Of a stretch of DNA of 64,000 nt, positions 1 to 10,100 are shown piece after piece; position 1 is the first letter of the stretch; the number at the start of each line of letters is the position of its first letter. The notes beneath the pieces are model-generated. The model was given only the letters and a program-made list of their open reading frames with translations, made no database searches and was not told where the DNA came from. A program made the position numbers and the translations under genes. This DNA is from Alisma plantago-aquatica (lineage: Eukaryota; Streptophyta; Magnoliopsida; Alismatales; Alismataceae). The stretch is from the NCBI GenBank assembly GCA_963693085.1, contig OY856410.1, positions 1,393,026,863 to 1,393,090,862 on the forward strand, in the 5' to 3' direction.

Positions 1-394
1 GCACCAGCCTTCTTGAAGTAGCTCAAGGTCCCCTTCTTCACCAAGAAGATCTCCACCCTCTCCAATCCGCAGCCTCCAACTTAGGAGTAGCAAGGAGAGT
101 ACAAACAATAATAGAGAACAAGAAAGAAAAAGGAAATTACAACTTATCCTTTTGTAGCACAAGGCTTGATTTGCCTAGATCAAGCGTGTAGATCTCCTAA
201 CCAAAGTGTATGGAATTGTAATTGCAATGGATAGGAGATGTTAGCCTATGGGACACGAATTTTGAGCTAAGGGAAGAAGTAGCCAATTGTCACGATGCTC
301 AATTGCTCACAAACAGATTGCACAAAGTCAATGTATGCTCAAAGATTGCTCAAGTGTAACAAGTTAGTGTATTTGAGTGTCCTAAGCTATGTCC

Positions 395-402
395 TATTTA
401 TA
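395..402 (-). promoter_or_regulatory. LTR TATA box (LTR D)
   Basis: TATAAATA on the minus strand, in the same position relative to the LTR end (about 680 bp) as the TATA boxes of related LTRs C and A. It is inferred to be the retrotransposon promoter. Confidence 0.6.
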
Positions 403-537
403 GGAATGTCCTACAAGTGCTTAAGGACGTTCTAGACACCTTCTAGGGGTTTCTAAGTGCTTAACTAGCCGTTAGGTACAAGTTTGTTGCTTTAGTAACG
501 ACTAAATAATTAATTCTGCAGTTGCTGTCAGAGACCA

Positions 538-738
538 TCTCGGTCGAGAAATAGTCGACCGAGACTCCTACTCGGTCAAACTTTTGTCGACCGACAGGCT
601 CTCTGGATCAAGTGTATGCAATGTTTATCTCCAACTGCCAACCACCTTGTCAGTTGTGTCTAACGGCTACTTGGGTCTTTCTCGGTCGAGAAGATTGTCG
701 ACCGAGAGTGTCTCGGTCGAGGAGTTAGTCGACCGAGA
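538..738. repeat. U3 hairpin array, TCTCGGTCGA stems
   Basis: Three perfect 10-bp inverted repeats, TCTCGGTCGA against TCGACCGAGA, lie at 538-564 (7-nt loop), 680-707 (8-nt loop) and 711-738 (8-nt loop). A degenerate fourth (TCGGTC/GACCGA) lies at 572-594. The array begins 136 bp upstream of the LTR TATA box. The function is unknown; a bound factor or a structured transcript is possible. Confidence 0.9.
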
Positions 739-2050
739 TTGACCCTGTTTCACTTTTCCAATTAAAGCACTAAGTGTGTGTATGAGTGTGCATATGTGAC
801 ACTATTCAAGGGGATGACCTATCTAAATGTGATGTTTAGCTAGGGAGAATCTAACGCTTGATTTACATGAAATCTAAGTACTTGTACATTATATATTTGT
901 ACAAGTTTTTACAAAGCGATTACATTTTATGAAAATATAAATATGTAAGCATATGGATTTACCTAATTTCTTTGTCATCCACCTTGTTCCTGCACACTCA
1001 AGTAGCACCTTAGATTAATAAGAATGAAATGTTTGTCATTATCAAAACAAAGGGATTTACAGATGTCCATTTATCCAACAACTACTATCCTGATCAAATT
1101 CCATATTCATGTACTATCAAAACCCTAATTTTTGCCGACTAGGGTTAACATTTCTCAAACCCTAATTCTTCAAAATAAAATAATAGTTAGAGTTTCTTCT
1201 TAGGTTTGAAACATCATAATTGATCTACTATCATTAAACAAGTCTAAATGATGTTCAATCTAATCAAGCATGTAATCATTCAGGTAAACCCTAGTTTACC
1301 AATTAAGCACAAATGTGGTCATTACAGTATGGACTTTGAGTGCAACTAAAACATACATAGCAAGGGAGATAGATATTGAACAAACACAAGAACACAAGCT
1401 ATGTAGTGTGGTTCCTATACTCCAAACTAGGAGTAAGTTAGTCCACTACCTAAAGAGGCCAAGCTCTAAGATTTTGCAACCATTGCATACTTATATTCCA
1501 TTATAATACATACAATATATGACCTTCCTTTTTGGAGCCAAGGATACCCAACCTTCCCTTTATAGAGAAAGGATCCAAAAACCTACCAAAGGACGTATCT
1601 ATCCAACCAAGAGTCTTCTATCTCACCAAGGAGTTACCCACTTTGCAATGAGTCTTCTGACTTCACCAAGGACTTACCCACTCTTGCACAAGTCTTTAGC
1701 CTTTGAGGAATTACTCACTCTTCTTTGATCTTCTGCCTTTGAATTCACCTTTTCTAAGGATAAGCTTTCACCAATGACTCCTTCCCTTCTTGCTCTTGTC
1801 CTCTCTTAGCCAAGAGAGAATCTTCATCTTCATATTCGTAGAGGAAATGAAAGATTGGGAGGTGGAGGAAGTGAGAGCCTCACAAGATATACATTAGGAC
1901 TAGCTCTCTTACACATCTCCTACTCACTTTAATGGATGTAGAAAGTTATTCATCTTAGAGAGTGGAAGGAGGTTGTAGGATGCACTCAACTATAATATGG
2001 GGACCTTCATAGTGCTTGGCTAATACCATGGGATGAAGCCCAAAGAGTCC

Positions 2051-2058
2051 TATTTATA
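2051..2058 (-). promoter_or_regulatory. LTR TATA box (LTR C)
   Basis: TATAAATA on the minus strand, 139 bp from the first hairpin and about 695 bp from the LTR end, as in the sister LTRs. Confidence 0.55.
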
Positions 2059-2196
2059 GTTGGGGATGCCTACTAGCCAGTGGGAACACTTAAGGACAAA
2101 TTCTAGTCATTTGGGGTGTTGCAACAGATATTTTTTCAAGTTTTACAATAGTCCAACGACTAGAAGCACTTTTCTGCACACTCTGTACAATGTGAG

Positions 2197-2415
2197 CGGT
2201 CGAGTTTACTTGTGGGAAACTCGACCGATTGCACTATTAGACAAAGTAAATTTGAAGCATCGATTGAGTTTATCTTGGATGAAACTCGGCCAGTCACTTA
2301 AATAAATTTTGGTCAGTGTAGGGATCGATCGATTTCTATGCATAGGAAACTCGACCAAATCATGACATTTTTAAAATGCATCAAGGGGATCGGCCGAGCT
2401 TGTCACAGGAGAAAC
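2197..2415. repeat. U3 hairpin array of LTR C, mostly decayed
   Basis: A perfect 11-bp stem, CGGTCGAGTTT (2197-2207) with AAACTCGACCG (2217-2227), is followed by three decayed copies near 2259-2292, 2324-2357 and 2389-2423. These still show the GAGTTT or AAACTCG half-sites. The spacing matches LTR A. Confidence 0.75.
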
Positions 2416-2753
2416 TCGACCAAAAAACACCGTAATAAATTTTGGAAAATGTCGTTAAAGTGTTTAAATGTTCTATTTAAGTGATCCTAATTTTTTCTAA
2501 GCTTAATTACAAGTCGTACAAGCATTATAAGTGATTTACAACATGATTATAATGGATTTACATCATATTCCACAAAAGTGCACTTGCATTGATTTTGACT
2601 TGTCTCTCTCCAAGTTAGGACACACAAGTTAGGGCATTTGGAGAGTGTCTATATGTAATCTGAAATCATCAAATAGAAGCATTAGACACAAAGAAGTGGA
2701 ATGGTTAGTCATCATAAAAATAAGAGTTTAGTCAATTTAGACCTTGAGTCAAC

Positions 2754-5629
2754 AGAGATCTATGTCGTAAGGAATAGAGTATGAGAAAATGTATAGTGTG
2801 AAATATTTGAAATATTATGAGGTGTGACATTTTGTTGTTTTTGCCTATCTCTTTTATCTAAGAAAAGGAAGTGATGAAGAGAAGTTGAGTTCCTTACCTT
2901 AGCCTCTTTAGGCAACCATGAGGTGGACCAAGACTTGTTTTAACTATCTTAGGTTGACACGATATACCCTAAGATAATTATAGTGAGTCATTGACATGAG
3001 AATATATAAAGCATGAAATTTTTTACTTGGTGAGGTACAAGCTAGATAGTTTCATGGCCGATAAATAAAAGAATATAAACTGACTAGATAATGGGATGAT
3101 TGTATTTTATATTCCAAATTTTGCATGTTTGTGACATGGTGGAGATTATATACACATTTAAGTATGCATATATAGTTACCATGTTGTTATAAGATGAATT
3201 GTTTCCTCTCATATATATGGCTAATATAACTTATGATTAGTGATATTTGATTGCAAGTAAAGCTTAATACATGATCTGTGGTGAAACTATGATCTATTTC
3301 TTATTATGTCAAAATAATGTTGGGCATGTCTTGTGTGGTCCTCAGCTTTAACCCTACAAAATATGTTTATGGTTCTATTGGTGGGTTTTCACAATATTGG
3401 TTTCTATCATTAAACTATAAGTTCTCATACTTTGACTTTGTTGTATTTGAATTTTCTATACCCCTTGTAATAGGATTGTAGTTCTAAAGAATTTCGTATT
3501 TTTTGATCAATTATAAGGTATACTCTCAAAGATTGTTAAGAAGTTGTAATTAAATAATGTATTGTCTAAACTATAATACTTAATGCTATACTTATTGGTT
3601 GGATTTGTAAATTGATATCAACTGGTTTCTCTTAAGTTGAACATTCCTAATATGTTTTTGATACATGTTACTTACATGCAATGCAGATTTGCCACTCATT
3701 GAGGCTCTTTATGAGTCTCACGAAGTTGTTTCAAATGTTTTAGGTATATTTTCATCCATCAAAGAAGTCATGATAAAGAAGACAAAAAATAATACTTGGA
3801 CTAGAGTGCCCATGTAGTATCTCTTTCCCTAATAAGATTTCATATCGACTTTGTTTCTTATTTGTACATGTCAACTTATGTAACCAAATGTATGTGAATG
3901 ATGAGATCTGATTTTTGGTAATATAATAAAATGGGATTGATCGATGAATGACCATGTGGCTCTTTATCTAATGTGGAGAGTGTTTTTAAGGTTTAATGAA
4001 AAAGGGAAAATGTATACATATTTCTTGCCTATTGTTTTAATTATTTTGTCCAGAATATTATGTTTGGTTTCTTAACAAGCTTTTGAGTTTAGAGATTCTG
4101 TCTATGATTTCCCCTTTTGTTAATCAAAAGGGAGGTTTCCACAATTATCACACGATTGATAAAAGGAAGTGGGAGACAATTTTACATGTAGAGGGAGATC
4201 TCACTAAATGTATGCATAACTAGCATTCATGTTAATACTTATTCATTGGAAGAGATATTTTATAATTAATCTAGGTTCACCATTAAACTGGGGTATGGAT
4301 AGCACTATCATGGGTAAACAATATGATCCATGAGAGTGATAAACATTATCAACCTCACCAATCACCATGATATATTTCTTCATTGTTTCTTCTTTGGCTT
4401 CACTTCATTATTTTTCATAGTTTTTTTATTAGAGACAAAATTCACATTCTTCATCATCTTCTAAATCTTTATTATTGTGTTAATATACTTCTATTTTTGG
4501 AGGCAAATTCTCTTATTACTTCTTCTGAACCCCTTTGTCCATCAAACAATCATCTCAAACCATGTTTCGTCAGATATGTGGATTCGTGCCTCAATACCAA
4601 GGTCATACATGTCAATTTTTAGACTAGAGATGATATAGTTGGATACATGAAACCTCATTTTTGTGTTTCGAATTCGGCGGTGAGAAAGGGTTGCACCAAT
4701 TTTGTTAGTATCTATGTTCACATTCTTGTTGCTATTTCTTATTTGAGCATTCATCCATTTGGTGATTTGTTTCCTAGTATGCATTACAATATAGGAGCTA
4801 GATCAATGGAGTTCTTTTTATTTTTTGGTGTTGTGGGACACATCTCATAAATCTTGTGCCGAGACTTGGTACAAAGGTCCTTCATGAAGATTTTTTTTCC
4901 CACAAGGATTTGATCCCCAACCTCCAATTAGGTTCATTGTCCTCTACAAGAATTGGGCTAGACCTATTGGGCAACTGAATGGAGTCTATTCTGAACAGGG
5001 TATTGGTATCCGGCATTAGGATGAACATCGACACTATATTAGTCTAAGACTAATATACACTATTTGGTTTGCATTTGTTTCAACGATTGTTACAAGTGAA
5101 TAAAATCTATCTTGGAAGTACATGACTATAGTTGGTAAAACCATGTTATGATCTCGTTCATGTTGCTAGTGTGATTACCATTACGGCTTGCATAGGAGCT
5201 CAACTAAACTAAAATTGGACTGAAGCCATTTCATTATGGTGAAGTCAACCATGATATTGCCCGAGTCTAGGTAAACAATGGATCCAAACACGGATAATAC
5301 TTGAAAAAAGTTGCACCGAATTTTCGATCTCCATCATTGATGACTGGAGGGAACAATTGGGTTGAACACAGCAAAAAAGAATGAACATAATTCTAGCTTT
5401 CATGGCTATGATCATTGACCAGTGGAAGTCGTTCCCTCTAGTAGGCCGTGATTATCTTCTTATTTATTACTTTCTTTTGATGTTCCAGTTAAGGAGTGGG
5501 TGTCGAATTCTCATTACACATAGGAAGTAGGGCATATATGTATTAGTTTTTTTTGGGTGTCCCAACAATCCTTACAAACCGAATACACATGTATTACAAC
5601 CAACAGTAGATGACTCTATAGGCTGAGTT
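2754..5629. other. AT-rich stretch with no recognisable gene
   Basis: All reading frames are short and show no protein family I recognise. The base composition and loose repeats look like very old transposon debris, but no LTR, terminal repeat or domain could be assigned. Confidence 0.5.
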
Positions 5630-5709
5630 AAACTGTTTTAGGTGCTTCGTTATTTTGTAATCCTATAGACCGAAACTGTTTTAGGTGCTTCGTTATTTTG
5701 TAATCCTAT
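5630..5709 (+). repeat. 37-bp direct duplication, period 43
   Basis: Identical 37-bp copies lie at 5630-5666 and 5673-5709, separated by GACCG plus one base. They lie immediately left of the GGTTAA-rich element in the region upstream of the MRL7-like gene. Confidence 0.9.
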
Positions 5710-5714
5710 TGGTG

Positions 5715-6245
5715 GAAATATATACGCAATAAGCGAATTTGATTAATAACCGATTAACCGAACGGTTAATTCCGAATGGTTGATTTTATTGGGTCAATTT
5801 GGTTAATTCGGTTAATTTAGTTAATTTATTTCGGTTAATCAGTTAAATGGTTAATTTGACGGTTAAAGATATTTTTGGTTTGGCTAACCGAATTAACCGA
5901 ATAGTCAGAATTTATTTATAAATAATATCCTATACATGCATATATACATATATAGTTGTACTTTTATTTCAAAATACTTCCACATATATATAGTAATCAA
6001 GTTTTTACGAACCATACAAAATTAAATTTACAACAATACTACTATAATATAATAATATTGTCCCAAATTCTATGACTATTTTAAATAATATTATTACACT
6101 AGTGTTATTTGGTTAACCAAATTAACCGACCGAATTAACCATTAACCGACAATAACTGAATTAACCGACTCAATTTGATTACGTTAATGGTTAAAATCTC
6201 AAACTACAAATTAACCGTTTATTAACCGAAACGAATTAACGTAAA
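5715..6245. mobile_element. GGTTAA-rich inverted-repeat element (MITE-like)
   Basis: The left arm is dense in GGTTAATT and the right arm in AATTAACC, so the two arms can form an imperfect long hairpin around an AT-rich centre (about 5915-6100). This is typical of a non-autonomous DNA transposon. Precise terminal repeats and a target duplication could not be fixed. It ends about 145 bp before the MRL7-like ATG. Confidence 0.55.
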
Positions 6246-6390
6246 GCTCGCCCCTAACCGTGAGGCCGTGCCTCGGATGACATTCGTAAGTGCATCGTGT
6301 TTGCCCTTTGAACGCCGGTTCGCACACCTGAAACTGGTACGCGACAAGCAACCTCGGACGGTCGGACCTCACAAGTAGTGGTCTGTGGAT
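6246..6390 (+). promoter_or_regulatory. Proximal upstream region/5' UTR of the MRL7-like gene
   Basis: This is a GC-richer stretch between the inverted-repeat element and the start codon, with no clear TATA box. It probably contains the transcription start and 5' UTR. A GTG at 6385 is in frame, but the first ATG is 6391. Confidence 0.4.
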
Positions 6391-7136
6391 ATGGCTCTGC
6401 TACTCCCTCGCTTCTTCACCCCAAAACCCGCTTGCTATTCCCCCGCCATAAACCCTGCGGCGCCTAAATCCCACCGCCTCTGCTTGAGGATCCGCGGCAA
6501 CTCCAACCCCGGCCGTCCACCACCCCGTCCATCCGCCGCATCAAGAATCCCAGGCCCCGAGCAGGCAGCTCCCAGCGACGGCCCCAAGAAGCAGCGCCGA
6601 CGCCAAACACCCGAACCTTCCTCTGATTCCGAAGCCCCCTCCGCGGGCGCTCCGACCGCCGACCATTTCCCGTCGACGATCCCCCGTAAACCACGGCGCG
6701 GAAGGCGAGGTGAAGCGGCGGCAGTGGAGGACTTCGTGCGGTCCTCGCTGGAGCGGACTTTCACGGCCATCCGGGAGCAGGGAGAGGGGGTTCTCGAGGG
6801 CAAAGGCGAGATTCTAAAAGAGAGGGCGGAGGAGGTGGACGATGATGATGGTAACAAAGAGAAGGAAGGATTGGAAAACGGCAGTGCGTCTCCTGGCGGG
6901 GTGGTGGAGGAGGAGGACCCGGACTGGCCTCTTGACGCTGATGTTGGGTGGGGCGTCCGTGCGTCCGAGTACTTCGAGAAGCATCCCATCAGGAACGTAG
7001 TTGTCGATGGCGTGGAGATTGATTGGGAAGGAGAGTTGGAAAATGAGTGGGTCAAGGAGATCAACTGCTTGGAGTGGGAGAGCTTCGCATTTCATCCCAG
7101 CCCGCTTATGGTGCTTGTGTTCGAGCGGTACAACAG
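6391..7136 (+). CDS. MRL7: MRL7-like exon 1
   Basis: Encodes residues 1-248 plus two bases of codon 249. It carries the transit-peptide-like N-terminus, the charged linker and the start of the conserved domain. The donor is AACAG|GTTGCT. The 5' part is very GC-rich, unlike the later exons. Reading past 7136 gives a short non-conserved tail before a stop, which marks the exon end. Confidence 0.85.
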
Positions 7137-10100
7137 GTTGCTTATCTCTTTGCCCTGTTCCATTTTTCCCCTGCTATCAAATAATTATTACTCTTCCTGA
7201 AACTTTGAATAGGCGACTCGCGTACTCATTGTGGCGTCTTAAAAAGTGGTTCCAGTGTGCTTGTCTTTAATTTTTTTCCTGAGGGTGTACATTAAACGGA
7301 CAAAGTTGTTGGATCTAGGACTTCGGAGGGAGGTGAATATAGCTTCAAAAATTCTAGATATATTAGACCTTCAAATTATACCAATCAAAACCAATAGCTT
7401 AAGTGCGATATGAAGTCCTAATTAACAAACATAGCAAGGACGAGAGAAAATGAAAGCAAGCACCTGACAAGATCGTTTAGAGTGGTTCCACTCTCCAAAC
7501 TAGGAGAGAGTCAGTCCACTACCTAGAGAGGTCAACTTTTAGGACTTTGCAAGTGCTTTCCTCTATATATTCACCAAATGTGTTTTGGAAAGTGCGAAGC
7601 GTGCGGATTGTCCACCTTGAAGCGGGAAGTGGGAAGTGGGAAGCGGGTTTTGAAGCGGAACAAAATGGGCGCTTTTTGAAAAAGCGGTTCACATTGTTTT
7701 AAATAAATCTGTAAAATTTTGTGACTGTCGTACTACCAACAAGAAGAAATATTACTCAACAGTCAAGTGTTTTGAATAATATTTCACTACTTCAAATGAC
7801 TTTAACAGATCAAAATGAGTCTTAATATTCATTTCTAATTAGTAATTAATTAGAATAGTCATGTAATCTTTAATCAGCTTATTATGTATAATTCTATTTC
7901 TGCTTATTTGCCTAGGTTGTTAATTATTGAATACATTGCAGGAACAAAAAGTAGCACATGATATACTACTTAAGTACTACTACATGATAAAGCATCGTCG
8001 TATACTACGTCATAGATTTCTTCTTCAATATTCAGTAGATTCCTAACTAGTAATTAATTGGAATAGTCATGTTACTCATGTAATCAAGCAACTTACTAGT
8101 TACTATGACAATGCTATTGCTGTGCCTACATTGTTAATTAATCAATACAATGCAGTAGAAAAGAAATACTAAGTAGACATGATACACTAATGAAATTATA
8201 CGTGATATACTACTGAATCAGTACAGATAAGCATTGTAGTACTGAAATACTGATGTTTAACAAATCAGAAAAAATGTATAGACTGTTTATTTGCATTGTG
8301 ATGACATTATAACTGATAACTGATAACACTGATAACTGATAATAAACGAATTATTGTACTTGTTTTCGTTCATATGGAAGAAAGGGGGGAATTAAGAGTC
8401 GTTTATTTGCAGTGCAATGCAGATGATTATAGTCGGTAGTGCCTACAACAGTAATTCCTCTTACTAGTATGTGTTCGTGACAGACCACACCATTGATAAC
8501 ATTATTCGTGCAATGCATTTGATTACAACATTATGGCCAACTTTAAACGTTGAAAGCCCAAGTTGAAGATAATATATACAAGGGATTTAATGTACTGTAG
8601 AAAATCAAGGTTGATGATGTTTATTACAACATTCAAACGGTGAAATGTTTGGACAAGAAGAAAGGTTTGGACGGGGAGGAACTTGCGTGTGTAGAGAAGC
8701 TTGAGGGAAAAAAATTGAGAGGAACTAGCGGAAGACAGAGCAATGAAAAACATTCATGTTACTCTTGTCATAATTGTGCGTAGATAAGAATCCGCTGAGG
8801 CACCTTCCCCCTTGAATCATAAACTGCCGCCGAGAAGCCTTCGGTCGTTGCCCCTTGCCTTACATGCGCCTTCCCCCTTATTCTTGAACGACCGCCGCTG
8901 CACCTTGCCTCTTGAGGCCTCTGCCGTGCACTCGTCTTGCCCGAGCGATGTGGAGGGGATGAGGAGATGTCGCGGGAGACATGCTTTTATAAGAGCACAT
9001 GGGACGGAATCGGAGTAGGAGTCGAGGAGTTCTAGCCTCGGTGGGATTCCTCTTGTCGGGACTGTGTATCGACAACATCCCAATTGGGAACGGGAAAAAG
9101 AGGAGCCACCTGGTCTGTGTATCGGGGGTTTGAGTATGGTTGTGGGGAGATATCAGACTGAAGCACCCGCTACAGCCGCTATATCGCGTCCCACTAAAAC
9201 GGCCCAAGGCCTGCAAAAGCGGCGCAGATCACCCGCTTTAGGTCAAAACGCATTTTACCCGCACCGGACAATTTTGATGCGACCCAGTGGGTTTGTCGCT
9301 TCAGGCGCTTTTTAAATCGTTGTTCACCAATAAGAGTTACAACACAAGACCACCAAAGGACTTACCTATCCAAATACAAAGAGTCTTCAACCTTACCAAG
9401 GACTTACCCAATTTGCAAGAGTATTCCGCCTTCTTCCAAGGATTTACCTACTCTTGCACAAGTCTTCAGCCTTTAAGGGATTACTTACTCTTCTTGGATC
9501 TTCAGCATTTGCCTTCTCCTTCACCCGAAGAAGATCTTCACCTTTTCTTCAACCTTGAAGAAGAACATCAACAACTCCAACTTCACTTGGAGTAGCTTGT
9601 TTCACCTTTGCTTCTTTGAGGAAAGGGTAGGGAAGATGGAATGGAACGAGAGTTTTACAAGCACAAGGAAGTAGCTCTCTTACAACTGACCTATCTCACT
9701 CATAATCATGAAGTGTAAACTAGAGAGAGAAAGGGGCTCAAGGAGTTGCAACACACTCAACTATAGCAAGGACTTAGAATAGCATGAATGAGCAAACTTG
9801 GAATGAACTCCACCGGTTCTATTTATAGCTGGAGGTGTTCTCTTGAGTGTGGGATCACTTAAAGGCGAAATATAGCCGTTTTCCAAGTCGCAACGGATCT
9901 ATTCTCGCTCAAAACAACTCACCAACGATTATAATTACTTTTTTCTGCGTTTTCCGTACAGTACATTCGGTCGAGTTTCTATAAAGGTAACTCAGCCGAT
10001 CCACTAAATGACAAAGCCAATTTTCAAACTATCGGTCGAGTTTGTTCTGGGAAACTCGACTGATGAGCTAAAATCAGTTTTACTCAGTGAGTCGGTCGGT

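Larger units (their letters stand above)
1..1080 (-). mobile_element. LTR remnant D (SIRE-like family), cut by window edge
   Basis: The sequence reads as a minus-strand LTR whose U3 start lies at 1080 and whose U5 side runs off the left edge. The last 70 bases align with the ends of the LTR-A LTRs at 10511 and 22685, including the TTAGAT, GAATG and TCATNATCAAAA blocks and a terminal AACA. It has a minus-strand TATA box (395-402) and three perfect hairpins upstream of it. No polypurine tract follows at 1081, so it is probably a solo or truncated LTR. It is strongly diverged from the other copies. Confidence 0.7.
1335..2753 (-). mobile_element. LTR remnant C (relative of LTR-A LTR)
   Basis: It is collinear with the LTR-A LTR: the GTCCACTACCTA-AGAGG block, repeated CAAGGACTTACCCA motifs, a TATA box at 2051-2058, CGGTCGAG hairpins, and an end in TTGAGTCAACA at 2753. 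The U5-side end before about 1335 does not align, so the copy is truncated or badly decayed. No internal region or polypurine tract follows. ORFs here are chance reading frames. Confidence 0.75.

Noticed and set aside
4542..4850. Overlapping short ORFs on both strands near 4.5-4.85 kb
   Set aside because: They have no conserved motif, atypical composition and mutual overlap; chance frames in AT-rich DNA.
6385..6390. Upstream in-frame GTG as start of the MRL7-like protein
   Set aside because: Plant nuclear genes start at ATG. The first ATG is 6391 and opens a typical transit peptide.
6435..7064. 209-aa open frame antisense to exon 1 of the MRL7-like gene
   Set aside because: It is a GC-rich shadow of a real coding exon, with no recognisable domain. 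The + strand frame has conserved family motifs.
8311..8342. AACTGAT repeats as a separate element
   Set aside because: This is a short imperfect run inside the hAT-like element, probably slippage.
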